From the NCBI RefSeq assembly GCF_014200505.1, contig NZ_JACHBX010000001.1:1-64000 (forward strand): a DNA stretch of 64,000 bases, given 5' to 3'. Positions 18,368-27,379 of this stretch are shown in pieces; positions within the stretch are counted from its first letter, which is position 1; every line of letters starts with the position of its first letter. Source of the stretch: Massilia aurea (lineage in GTDB: Bacteria > Pseudomonadota > Gammaproteobacteria > Burkholderiales > Burkholderiaceae_D). The notes under the pieces were generated by a model. The model searched no databases. It was not told where the DNA came from and saw nothing but the letters and a program-made list of their open reading frames with translations. The translations under genes were made by a program, and so were the position numbers.

Positions 18368-19500
18368 CGCGCCACGTCCTGCATGTCATCACCGGCCTGG
18401 CGATGGGTGGCGCCGAGATGGCGCTGTACCGGCTCATCCTCGCGTTTCGCGACAGCGAGTATCGCCACACGGTGATCGTCCTCAGTCCTGGCGGCAGCAT
18501 GTATTCGCGGTTTGTCGCGGCAGGCATCACGCTGATCGTGCTCGACGTGCGGCGTGCGCCGATCGGCGACCTCGTACGCATGGTCCGCCTGATCCGCACG
18601 ATGCGTCCCGATATCGTCCAGACCTGGCTCTATCACGCCGATTTCCTTGGCGGCCTGGCAGCCCGCCTCGCCGGCAACCGCAATGTCATCTGGGGCATTC
18701 GCACGACCGATGTCGACGGTGGCTGCGCGCGCAGCACGGCGCTCGTGCGCTACCTGTGCGCGTCGTTGTCGCGCTGGGTGCCGCACACCATCGTGTGCGT
18801 AGCCGAGGCGGCGCGCCGTTCCCATTCCCTGCTTGGCTACGACGCCAGCCGCATGGTGGTCGTGGGCAACGGCTTTGATCTGTCGGCATTCACGCCAGGC
18901 CACGACGAACGTGCAGCGTTGCGGGCACATTGCGGCTTCACGGCTGACGACATCGTGCTCGGCACCCTTGGGCGCTTCAACCTCGACAAGGACTATCCCA
19001 ACTTCGTCAAGGCCGCTGGCCAGCTCGCCAGTCGCTACCCGCGGCTGCGCTTCCTGATGATCGGCAAGAACCTGGATGCAGACAACGCCGAGCTGTTGCG
19101 CTGGATCGATGCCACCGGTTACGCGAAGCGCTTTGTCTTGCTGGGCGAACGCGCCGATATTGCCATCTGCCTGTCCGCCATGGACATCTTCTGTCTGTCC
19201 TCGCGCACCGAAGCCTTTCCCAATGTGGTGGGCGAGGCGATGGCGATGGGGTTGCCGTGTGTGGCAACCGATGTCGGCGACGTCGCTGTCCTGATGGCGG
19301 ACACCGGCGTGCTGGTGCCGCGGGCCAATCCCGACGCGCTTGCGCAGGGCGTCGCGGACCTGATGGCGCTGGCCCCCGCGCATCGCAGGCAGCTGGGGCA
19401 GCAGGCCAGGGCGCGCATCGGCGCCAGGTTCACGATGCGGTGCGTGCGGGCGCGTTTCGAGCACATTTATGAAGGCGTCATTGCGAGAGGAGAACTCTGA
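18364..19500 (+). CDS. GT4 glycosyltransferase
   Basis: The 378-residue GT-B enzyme carries the acceptor-side motif ITGLAMGGAEMAL near the N-terminus. The donor-side signature is RTEAFPNVVGEAMAMGLPCVATDVGD near residue 280, with the usual E-x7-E arrangement. Start and stop overlap both neighbours (ATGA at 18364-18367, TGATG at 19498-19502), so translation is coupled through three genes. It is less similar to the duplicate pair at 14619 and 25488 than they are to each other. Sugar specificity cannot be read from sequence. Confidence 0.85.
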   Translation: MTRHVLHVITGLAMGGAEMALYRLILAFRDSEYRHTVIVLSPGGSMYSRFVAAGITLIVLDVRRAPIGDLVRMVRLIRTMRPDIVQTWLYHADFLGGLAARLAGNRNVIWGIRTTDVDGGCARSTALVRYLCASLSRWVPHTIVCVAEAARRSHSLLGYDASRMVVVGNGFDLSAFTPGHDERAALRAHCGFTADDIVLGTLGRFNLDKDYPNFVKAAGQLASRYPRLRFLMIGKNLDADNAELLRWIDATGYAKRFVLLGERADIAICLSAMDIFCLSSRTEAFPNVVGEAMAMGLPCVATDVGDVAVLMADTGVLVPRANPDALAQGVADLMALAPAHRRQLGQQARARIGARFTMRCVRARFEHIYEGVIARGEL

Positions 19501-21545
19501 TGTGCGGATTCACTGGATTTCTGACTGCGGCGTCTTCACCGGCAACGGACCAGGTTGGCTGGCTCAGGCGCATGACCGATGCGATCTACCATCGGGGTCC
19601 CGACGATGCCGGTTACTGGTCCGACGGCGAGCACGGCATCGCCCTGGGCCACCGGCGCCTGGCGATCATCGACCTGTCTCCGGCCGGTCAGCAACCGATG
19701 CGCTCGTGCTCGAACCGCTTTGTGCTCGTCTTCAACGGCGAAATCTATAACCACCTGGACATGCGCAGCGAGCTCGAGGCGAGCGCCGATGTCTGCGGGT
19801 GGCGCGGTCGGTCCGATACCGAAACGCTGCTTGCCGGTTTCGATGCCTGGGGTATTGCCGCCACGGTCGAACGCGCCATCGGCATGTTCGCCTTTGCCGT
19901 CTGGGACCGGGAGGCGCGCGTGCTGACGCTGGGGCGCGACCGCGTCGGCGAAAAGCCCCTGTATTACGGCTGGCAGGGCAGGGGAGACGATGCGGTGTTC
20001 CTGTTCGGCTCCGAACTCAAGGCACTGCGCGCGCATCCGGCCTGTGCTGCCGATATCGATCGCGCGGCGCTGTGCCTGCAGCTGCGGCACAGTTATGTGC
20101 CGGCGCCGCATTCGATCTATCGCGGCATCGCCAAACTGCCGCCGGGCTGCCTGCTGACCGTCTCGGCGGGGCGCCCGGAACCGGTGCTGCACACGTATTG
20201 GTCGGCAGCGCAGCAGTGGACGGCGGGCGCCGCCACACCGTTTGCTGGCACGCCAGCGCAAGCCGTCGATGCGCTCGACACCTTGCTCAGCGAGGCCGTC
20301 GGCGCGCAGATGATGGCCGATGTCCCGCTGGGGGCATTCCTGTCCGGCGGCGTTGACTCGTCGGCGATCGTCGCGCTGATGCAGGCCCGCTCGACGCGGC
20401 CGGTGCAGACATTTTCGATCGGGTTTCACGAGCACGGCTTCGACGAGGCGCCCCATGCAAAAGCCGTGGCCCGTCATCTCGGCACCGATCACACCGAGCT
20501 GTACGTGACAGCGGCGCAGGCCCGGTCGGTGATTCCACGGCTGCCGTCGATGTACGACGAACCGTTTTCCGACTCGTCCCAGATTCCCACGTTTCTCGTG
20601 TCCCAGCTGGCACGCCGGCACGTCACGGTGTCGCTGTCGGGCGACGCTGGCGACGAACTGTTTTGCGGCTACACCCGTTATGGCTTCGCCGCCCATCTGT
20701 GGAAATCGATCAGCGCGGCGCCGTTGCCCGTACGGCGGCTCGCCGCACGGGGCATCACGCGGGTGCCGGTGGCTTCCTGGAACCGGCTGGCGCGCACGCT
20801 GGGGCCGTGCCTGCCGCGCGCCATGCGCTTTGCCAACACGGGCGACAAGCTGCACAAGGGCGCCGACATCATGGCCAGCGCCTCGCTCGACGCGGTGTAC
20901 CTGGGCCTCGTGTCGCACTGGGATGATCCGGCTGCGCTCGTGATCGGCGGCCATGAGCCGCACACCTTGCTGCGCGGCGCGGCGCCGGTGCTGGCCGGAC
21001 TCGGTAGCGTCGAGCGCATGATGGCGCTCGACACGCTGACCTATCTGCCTGACGACATCCTGGTCAAGGTCGACCGGGCCGCCATGAGCGTGTCGCTGGA
21101 AACGCGGGTGCCATTTCTGGATCACCGCGTGATCGAGTTCGCCGCGCGGTTGCCGCTGGCGCTGAAACTGCGCGACGGCGCGAGCAAATGGGCGCTGCGG
21201 CAAGTGTTGTATCGCTACGTGCCGCAAGCACTTATCGAGCGGCCCAAGATGGGCTTTGGCGTGCCCATCGGCGACTGGCTGCGGGGCCCGCTGCGCGACT
21301 GGGCTGAAACCCTGCTGGCCGAGTCGCGGCTACGCAGCGAAGGCTTCTTCGCGCCTGCGCTGCTGCGCACCCGCTGGCGCGAGCACCTGGATGGCCGCCG
21401 CAACTGGCAATACCACTTGTGGGATGTCCTGATGTTCCAGTCGTGGCTCGAACAGCAGGCCTCACCGCACCGTGAGGCGGGTGACGCCGCGCTGCACTGT
21501 CCGGCGCCGCCGGCCGTCGCGGCGCCATGCCCGCTGGCGACATGA
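19500..21545 (+). CDS. asparagine synthase-like glutamine amidotransferase
   Basis: The 681-residue protein has a class II glutaminase domain beginning MCGFTGF (Cys2 nucleophile, RHRG-equivalent YHRGPDDAG near 35) and an asparagine synthetase domain with the ATP loop SGGVDSSA near residue 282. SLSGDAGDELFCGY and RVPFLDHR are also present. In polysaccharide loci such enzymes are thought to amidate uronic acids or attached amino acids instead of making free asparagine. The start is fixed because Cys2 must follow the initiator Met. The last 25 residues are Ala/Pro-rich and unconserved. True AsnB function cannot be excluded. Confidence 0.82.
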   Translation: MCGFTGFLTAASSPATDQVGWLRRMTDAIYHRGPDDAGYWSDGEHGIALGHRRLAIIDLSPAGQQPMRSCSNRFVLVFNGEIYNHLDMRSELEASADVCGWRGRSDTETLLAGFDAWGIAATVERAIGMFAFAVWDREARVLTLGRDRVGEKPLYYGWQGRGDDAVFLFGSELKALRAHPACAADIDRAALCLQLRHSYVPAPHSIYRGIAKLPPGCLLTVSAGRPEPVLHTYWSAAQQWTAGAATPFAGTPAQAVDALDTLLSEAVGAQMMADVPLGAFLSGGVDSSAIVALMQARSTRPVQTFSIGFHEHGFDEAPHAKAVARHLGTDHTELYVTAAQARSVIPRLPSMYDEPFSDSSQIPTFLVSQLARRHVTVSLSGDAGDELFCGYTRYGFAAHLWKSISAAPLPVRRLAARGITRVPVASWNRLARTLGPCLPRAMRFANTGDKLHKGADIMASASLDAVYLGLVSHWDDPAALVIGGHEPHTLLRGAAPVLAGLGSVERMMALDTLTYLPDDILVKVDRAAMSVSLETRVPFLDHRVIEFAARLPLALKLRDGASKWALRQVLYRYVPQALIERPKMGFGVPIGDWLRGPLRDWAETLLAESRLRSEGFFAPALLRTRWREHLDGRRNWQYHLWDVLMFQSWLEQQASPHREAGDAALHCPAPPAVAAPCPLAT

Positions 21546-21585
21546 CCCTCGTGCACTGCATCCGACCTTCCTGAGGATGAACATC

Positions 21586-22752
21586 ATGAACAAGAAAATC
21601 GTTATTTCGGTCAATACCGCCTGGAATATCCATAACTTTCGTTCCGGGCTGGTCAAGGCCCTGATCGCGCAAGGCTACGACGTCATGGTGATGGCGCCAG
21701 CCGATGCCTATGCGCACCGGCTGGCATCGCTGGGCTGCCGTTTCAAGACGATCTCGATGGACAACAACGGCACCAGCCCCAGTCGCGACCTGTCGCTGCT
21801 GGTCAAGTATTGGCGTGTCTTGCAATCGGTGCGCCCGCTGGCCTATCTGGGCTACACGATCAAGCCGAACATCTACGGATCGATCGCCGCGCACCGGCTC
21901 GGGATCCCGGTCATCAACAATATCGCGGGCCTCGGCGCAACCTTCATCAGCAACTCGCCTTTAACCTACCTCGTCAAGCAGCTGTACCGCTGCTCGCTCA
22001 GGCAATCGAACCGGGTGTTCTTCCAGAATGCTGACGATTGCAAGCTGTTCGTCGACGCGGGCCTGGTGCGGCCCGACGTGGCGGAAGTCCTGCCCGGCTC
22101 CGGGATCGACTTGCAGCAATTCCAGCCGGATCCTGCGCGGCTACCCGCGATGGACGGATTTTGTTTCTTGCTGGTGGCGCGGATGCTTCGCGATAAAGGT
22201 ATCGACGAATATGCCGCCGCGGCGCGCATCGTGCGCCAGCAAGTGCCGGGCGTGCGGTTCCAGCTGCTGGGGCCGGTCGATGCGCACAATCCGAACTCGA
22301 TCCCGCTTGAGCGAATCGCGGACTGGAAAAGCAGTGGCTTGATCGAATATCTGAAAGAGACCGACGACGTCCGGCCCTACCTGGCGCATGCCGATTGCGT
22401 CGTGTTGCCGTCGTACCGCGAGGGTGTGCCGCACACGCTGCTCGAGGCGGCGGCCATGGCGCGCCCGATCATCGCCACGAACGTGGCCGGCTGCAAGGAC
22501 ATCGTGGCGCATCAGGCGAATGGCCTGCTGTGCAAGGTGAAAGATCCGGCCGACCTGGCCGCCAAGATGCTGCAAATGGTCAGCCTGACGCAGGCACAGC
22601 GCCTGGCCATGGGCCAGGCGGGCAGGAATAAGGTCGTCGCGCAATTCGATGAAAATGTCGTGATCGGGCGCTACCTGAACACACTGCGGCAGATCGAAGC
22701 CAATGGGCATGCACACGCCGTGCAGGGCCTCGAAACAACGGCGCAAGTCTGA
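21586..22752 (+). CDS. GT4 glycosyltransferase (PglA/CapM-like)
   Basis: The 388-residue enzyme starts MNKKIVISVNTAWNIHNFRSG, typical of the WbpH/CapM/PglA branch of GT4. It contains YTIKPNIYGSIAAHRLGIPVINNIAGLGA. The donor motif is SYREGVPHTLLEAAAMARPIIATNVAGC near residue 280. Members of this branch add GalNAc or related sugars to undecaprenyl-diphosphate-linked HexNAc, so it may place the second sugar. GAGGA lies 8 bases before ATG 21586; a second ATG three codons upstream overlaps that site. Confidence 0.85.
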   Translation: MNKKIVISVNTAWNIHNFRSGLVKALIAQGYDVMVMAPADAYAHRLASLGCRFKTISMDNNGTSPSRDLSLLVKYWRVLQSVRPLAYLGYTIKPNIYGSIAAHRLGIPVINNIAGLGATFISNSPLTYLVKQLYRCSLRQSNRVFFQNADDCKLFVDAGLVRPDVAEVLPGSGIDLQQFQPDPARLPAMDGFCFLLVARMLRDKGIDEYAAAARIVRQQVPGVRFQLLGPVDAHNPNSIPLERIADWKSSGLIEYLKETDDVRPYLAHADCVVLPSYREGVPHTLLEAAAMARPIIATNVAGCKDIVAHQANGLLCKVKDPADLAAKMLQMVSLTQAQRLAMGQAGRNKVVAQFDENVVIGRYLNTLRQIEANGHAHAVQGLETTAQV

Positions 22753-22753
22753 T

Positions 22754-24388
22754 ATGACGCTGCGCTTACTGACCGGCGACGCCGCACTGGCCCACATCGG
22801 CGCGCAGACATTCGTCACGGCGTGGCGGGCGCTGCATGCCGTCTGCCCCTGGGCCACCGCCTGCCAGCATCCCGATTTCGTCTTGCCGTGGTACGGCTTG
22901 TACGGGGCGCTGTTCGTGCCCGTTGTCGTCCTGCAGGAAGCCGCCGATGGTGCGCTGCTCGGCCTGTTGCCGCTGGCGCTGGACGACAAGGGTCAGCGCC
23001 TCACCGGCGCTGGTGAACGGCACGCCGAATACCAGGGCTGGCTGCAGCCCCCGGACGCCGGCGCAGTGTTCATCACGGGAGCGCTGCGCGCCATCCGCGA
23101 CCATCTTCCGTGCGCCGATCTTGCGCTGCGTTACCTGCCGGCCGGCACGCCGTTGTCCTGGCTCGATGCGTGGCGCAACGACGCATCCGATGCACGACCG
23201 TGGGTCACGCTGCGCTGTGTGCGCCGGCCACTGATGCAGATCGATCCGGTCGCGATGCACCGGCAGCGCAACAAGAAAAATCACCGGCAAAATAGCAATC
23301 GCCTGGGCCGGCTGGGCGCGGTGCGGTTCGAGCAGGTTGTCGAGCATGACCATTTCTTGCGGGTCATCGATGCCATCTGCGACCAGTACGATTTCAGACA
23401 GGCGGCGCTGTACCGCGCAAGGCCGTTCACGCTCGACGCGGCAAAAAAGCGTTTGTATATCGCGCTGCACCGGCAAGGGCTGCTGCACGTCACGATCCTG
23501 ACGGTGGACGGCGCCATTGCTGCATCCCACATCGGCCTCTTGAGCGCAGGCCGGGCCGTGCATCTGGGGATCAATACCTATCACCCGGCCACATCCGCGC
23601 ACTCTCCCGGCAATTTGCTCCTGGCCATGCTGGGCGTGCATCTCGCGGCGCAGCAGGTGCCGTTGCTCGACCTGACGCCAGGCGGCGACGGGTACAAGGA
23701 GCATTTTGCGACAGCGCACGATCACGTCTCGACACTGACGATCCACCGCGATCTGCGCAGCTTCCTGCTGGCGACGGCGCGCCAGCGCCTGGTCGATGCC
23801 GCCAGGGCTCTGGCGACCTGGGCTGGCTGGCGCCACCATGACGTGCTCGCCGTCGTGCATGGCATCCGGCCGCGGCGCTGGGCAAGCGTCGCCGCCGCAT
23901 GGGTACGGCGCCGTGCACGCCCCCAGGCAGTCTCCCGCATCTTTCGATCAGGGCCTTCCCGCGAGGTCGAGAGCGCGCTGCTGCCATCCCGCGACAGCTT
24001 GCCTGACGTGCTGCAATTTGACGCCAACGATGCGGCATTGGGTTACTGCGCATTCTTGAACACGGTCATGAAGCGGATGGAACGATCCAACCATTTCTAT
24101 AGCCTCGTTCACGGCAACCGGCTGGGCCTGTTTTGCTGGGCGAATGGGGCCACGGCGGACTCAGGCATGGTCCTGTCGGGTTTATACGTGCATCGACAAT
24201 GCATGCAGCCCGATCTGGTCGAGGGATTCATTGCCGGCGTCGTGCAGGACATCCGGCGTCGCGATCCGCAGGCGGCGATTTACTACCAGGGCAGCCTGAG
24301 CGCTGAGCTGGACAACAACCTGGCGCGCTGTGGTTTCAGCCCGGCCAACCTGCAACAGGAGCAAGCGGCATGCATGCAAGCACATTGA
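22754..24388 (+). CDS. GNAT-fold acyltransferase, BioF2/CelD-like, two-part
   Basis: The 544-residue protein begins one base after the preceding stop. Residues 60-330 match the pattern of acetyltransferase_6 (BioF2/CelD) proteins found in exopolysaccharide loci, including NKKNHRQNSNRLGRLG near 175 and LDLTPGGDGYKEHFA near 310. A further about 150 residues (LQFDANDAALGYCAFLNTV... to the end) look like a separate globular region, making it longer than the usual 350-400 residues. A role in acylating the glycan or its precursor is inferred from family and position; there is no direct evidence of substrate. Confidence 0.7.
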   Translation: MTLRLLTGDAALAHIGAQTFVTAWRALHAVCPWATACQHPDFVLPWYGLYGALFVPVVVLQEAADGALLGLLPLALDDKGQRLTGAGERHAEYQGWLQPPDAGAVFITGALRAIRDHLPCADLALRYLPAGTPLSWLDAWRNDASDARPWVTLRCVRRPLMQIDPVAMHRQRNKKNHRQNSNRLGRLGAVRFEQVVEHDHFLRVIDAICDQYDFRQAALYRARPFTLDAAKKRLYIALHRQGLLHVTILTVDGAIAASHIGLLSAGRAVHLGINTYHPATSAHSPGNLLLAMLGVHLAAQQVPLLDLTPGGDGYKEHFATAHDHVSTLTIHRDLRSFLLATARQRLVDAARALATWAGWRHHDVLAVVHGIRPRRWASVAAAWVRRRARPQAVSRIFRSGPSREVESALLPSRDSLPDVLQFDANDAALGYCAFLNTVMKRMERSNHFYSLVHGNRLGLFCWANGATADSGMVLSGLYVHRQCMQPDLVEGFIAGVVQDIRRRDPQAAIYYQGSLSAELDNNLARCGFSPANLQQEQAACMQAH

Positions 24389-25434
24389 TTTCCCCGCCCG
24401 ACAGCGTCACGTGCCACGTCGGGCAGATTCCCGCCGGCGTCGAAGAGGCCCTGGTGACAGCTTATGCCTCGCTGCATTCGTCGCTGGCGTTTTTCAAGGT
24501 GTTCCGGTCGATCGAGAACGCCAGTTGCTACCTGGCCCATCGCGCCGGCGCGCCCAGCACGGTGTTGCTATTTACATTCAGCGGTCGCCGAATCGACGTC
24601 ATCAACGAAATGATCGCGGTCGAAGAAGCCGAGATGGCGCGCTTCGCGACCTATGTCTTCGCGCATTTTCCGCAGATTGACGTCATCAGTTTCAAGGCCG
24701 TCAAGACCACGACCCGTGCGCTCGGATTTCCGGTGCAACAGTACCCGGCCAAGGGCAGCTATGTCGTCACGCTGCCTGCCACGCCCGATGCCTACAAGGC
24801 ACGCATCGGCAAGTCCACGCGCGCCAGCATCAACCAGGGCCTGAACGGTATCCGGCGCCACTTTCCGTCGTTCGAGTCGCGCTTTTTCGTCAACGACGAT
24901 ATTGACGAGCGCCATATCCAGGCGATCGTTGCATTGAGCGAACAAAAGATCAATGCCGGGGACGCCGTGTTTTTCTATGACGTGGCGCGGCTTACCCGGC
25001 TGGCCAAGCTGTGCGGATTCGTGCACGTGATCCTGATCGACGGCCGCATCTGCGCCGGCTCCGTCAATTACCAGGTTGGCGCCAGCTTCTTCGGCGACGC
25101 GATGGGGTACGACCCCCACTATGAAAAATTCGGGCTTGGCAAGTTGTGCGTTTTCCTGACGATCTCCGAAAGCATCGTGCGCGGCGGAACCCGGTTCTAT
25201 CTGGGCGGCGGCGTGTTCGCTTTCAAGGAACGCTTGCTGGGCGTGCCGTTTTACATGGACGAAGTGCATCTCTATCGTTCGCGCATCAAGCTGCTGCGCA
25301 ACATCGATCATGCGATTGGCGCCATGATCGCCGCAGCCACGCGATCGGCCAAGCAACTGCTGCATCAGCACAAGGGGGCGACCTGGGCCCGACTCGTGTT
25401 CAAGGCGTTTTACCTGGTACAGCGCCGCAAGTAA
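24370..25434 (+). CDS. GNAT-fold acyltransferase
   Basis: The 354-residue protein overlaps the preceding gene by 19 bp. The segment TPDAYKARIGKSTRASINQGLNG near 145 and the C-terminal LGGGVFAFKERLLGVPFYMDEV near 290 fit the GNAT/FemAB-like fold of CelD-type proteins. It is unrelated in detail to its larger neighbour but occupies the same functional slot, giving two acyltransferase-like genes in a row. Substrate unknown; O- or N-acylation of the repeat unit is the most economical guess. Confidence 0.7.
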   Translation: MHASTLISPPDSVTCHVGQIPAGVEEALVTAYASLHSSLAFFKVFRSIENASCYLAHRAGAPSTVLLFTFSGRRIDVINEMIAVEEAEMARFATYVFAHFPQIDVISFKAVKTTTRALGFPVQQYPAKGSYVVTLPATPDAYKARIGKSTRASINQGLNGIRRHFPSFESRFFVNDDIDERHIQAIVALSEQKINAGDAVFFYDVARLTRLAKLCGFVHVILIDGRICAGSVNYQVGASFFGDAMGYDPHYEKFGLGKLCVFLTISESIVRGGTRFYLGGGVFAFKERLLGVPFYMDEVHLYRSRIKLLRNIDHAIGAMIAAATRSAKQLLHQHKGATWARLVFKAFYLVQRRK

Positions 25435-25487
25435 TCCCGGCCACATGCCGCTGATCGTGCAATGAAACCTGGAGGCGACGCTGGACG

Positions 25488-26636
25488 ATGCAATTACTGA
25501 TCTACATTCACTCGCTGGAAAATGGTGGCGCCGAACGCGTGGTCGCCAATCTGGCCAACTACTGGGCGTCGCTTGGCTGGGCCGTCACGGTGGTGACCGT
25601 CGCCTCGCAGGTGCGGGATTTTTATGTGCTTGATGCCGGCGTCGGCCGCCGCTGCCTTGATCTCGCGGGCCAGGGCGGCGGCTTGCTCGCAGGTGTCGTG
25701 CGCACGGCACGGCGCGCGCGTGCGCTGCGCCGGGTGCTGCGCGAGGTACAGCCCACTGTCGCCTTGTCCGCCATGCACACGGCCAATGTCGTACTGGCGC
25801 TGGCGGCGCGCGGCCTGCCTGGCGTGCGCACGGTCGGCTCCGAGCATAATTTCCCGCCCAAGGCGCCGATGGGCATGGTGTGGGAAACGCTGCGGCGTCA
25901 TGCTTACGGCCACTTGCATGCTGTCGTTGCGCTGACCCATGAATGCTCGCACTGGCTGGAACGCCATTCCCATGCCCGACGCGTTCCCGTGATTCCGAAC
26001 CCTGTCGTGTGGCCATTGTCGCAGCATGCGCCGCAGGTGAGTCCCGCGACCTCGTGCGCGCCCGGTCGGCAGATCCTGCTGGGGGTTGGCCGGCTCAGCG
26101 AAGAGAAAAACTTCACGACCCTGATTGCCATCTTTGCGCGGCTGGCGCCCCTGCACCCAGACTGGGACCTCGTCATCCTGGGGGAGGGCGCGCAGCGCGC
26201 GGCGCTGTCTGCGCAGGTGCAGGCCGGCGGGCTGGGGCAGCGCGTGTTCTTGCCCGGCAGTGTCGGCAATGTGGGCGACTGGTATGCGCGGGCCAGTCTG
26301 TATGCCATGAGTTCGCATTTCGAAGGTTTTCCCAACACGCTGGTCGAAGCCATGGCGTATGGCTTGCCGGCGGTGAGCTTCGATTGCGACACCGGCCCCC
26401 GGGACATCATCCGCCATGGCATCGACGGGGTCCTGGTGGCGCCTGGCGATGTCGAAGGCATGGCGTCGGCGCTCGATACCCTGATGCGTGACAGCCGTGC
26501 GCGGGCCAGATTCGCGCGGCACGCCATCGATGCGCGAGAGCGGTTCTCGATGGAGAAAATATCGCGCATGTGGGAAACCGTATTCATGCCATCGACGTGC
26601 ACGCACCGCCTCGAGGTTGACGTTGTTGCTAAATGA
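25488..26636 (+). CDS. GT4 glycosyltransferase (second of a paralogous pair)
   Basis: The 382-residue GT-B enzyme starts MQLLIYIHSLENGGAERVV and has the donor motif FEGFPNTLVEAMAYGLPAVS near 280, followed by CDTGPRDIIRHGIDG. It is a full-length paralogue of the enzyme at 14619-15881. Both are the outer glycosyltransferases of the same cluster, suggesting successive similar linkages or a duplication that split specificity. GGAGG about 12 bases upstream supports the start at 25488. It is the last gene of the polysaccharide operon. Confidence 0.85.
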   Translation: MQLLIYIHSLENGGAERVVANLANYWASLGWAVTVVTVASQVRDFYVLDAGVGRRCLDLAGQGGGLLAGVVRTARRARALRRVLREVQPTVALSAMHTANVVLALAARGLPGVRTVGSEHNFPPKAPMGMVWETLRRHAYGHLHAVVALTHECSHWLERHSHARRVPVIPNPVVWPLSQHAPQVSPATSCAPGRQILLGVGRLSEEKNFTTLIAIFARLAPLHPDWDLVILGEGAQRAALSAQVQAGGLGQRVFLPGSVGNVGDWYARASLYAMSSHFEGFPNTLVEAMAYGLPAVSFDCDTGPRDIIRHGIDGVLVAPGDVEGMASALDTLMRDSRARARFARHAIDARERFSMEKISRMWETVFMPSTCTHRLEVDVVAK

Positions 26637-27379
26637 ACCACGCAGTGTCATCACGCCCCACAAGCAGTAACCCCCGCCTGTTGTTCTAGCAGCCTCATCG
26701 CTTCTCTACCAGCCTCGAGCACACTGCGGCTGCGTCACGCATTTAAAAATTCCCTATTTGCAATTACTTAGAAGAATGTTGCAACGTTTCAGTTTGCCCA
26801 AAGAAAAATATTTGGGGAACTAATTGAGCCGAAGCATCTCCAACGCCAGTGTTTGAATTTTTAAGAAGCATTTTTCTGACACACATCAGACGTTGGCGCT
26901 GAACTCCTGTTGGCCTATTGCACCCATGTTGGGCCGCCAAGAAAACAAAGCGGTGACATTTTTCTCAAGGAAATTATTTTTTATTTCTCGGAACCAATCG
27001 CTTTGAGGAAACTCAAACGATTTCATGATTCCAGGAATGAGGAGATGCCATGATCGATAGCACGTCGTTGTAGTCACAGCACGCCCAGCAGGGGATGTCT
27101 GTGTGCGCTTTCTCGCGTCATGTCGTGGGAAGACCTCCTGTCTTCTCGTCGCCAGTTATCCACCATAGCGCCTTGCCGCGCTTCCCCGCCGCTAGCTGAT
27201 CGCCAGCCGATACAGCTAGTCCATGTCAGCAGGTCCTGCGGATGTCCCTGCCACGCCGATCCAAGTGGCAGCGGGATTGTCACGCTCTTCGTCTGCGGAT
27301 GCTTCCCGCCACTTGCACTGCAAGCGGCGACTGGATCGTCACGCGCCGGTTTTGTATTTTTAGATAAAGCGATTATCAA
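26637..27379. other. 743-bp intergenic region ending the polysaccharide locus
   Basis: No credible gene is seen. The first half (26740-27060) is AT-rich and carries ATTCCCTATTT at 26749-26759, a motif shared with two other spacers of this locus. The second half is GC-rich and leads to the secreted protein at 27380. A sigma-54-like string (TGGCA, then TTG with correct spacing, 27266-27281) has GT where GC is required and is not accepted. The length may hide a small RNA or an eroded gene. Confidence 0.5.

Noticed and set aside
26886-27077. Short minus-strand frame in the large gap after the polysaccharide locus
   Set aside because: No ribosome site or motif; composition is that of the AT-rich spacer.
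27266-27281. Sigma-54-like string before the secreted-protein gene
   Set aside because: The invariant GC of the -12 element is GT here.
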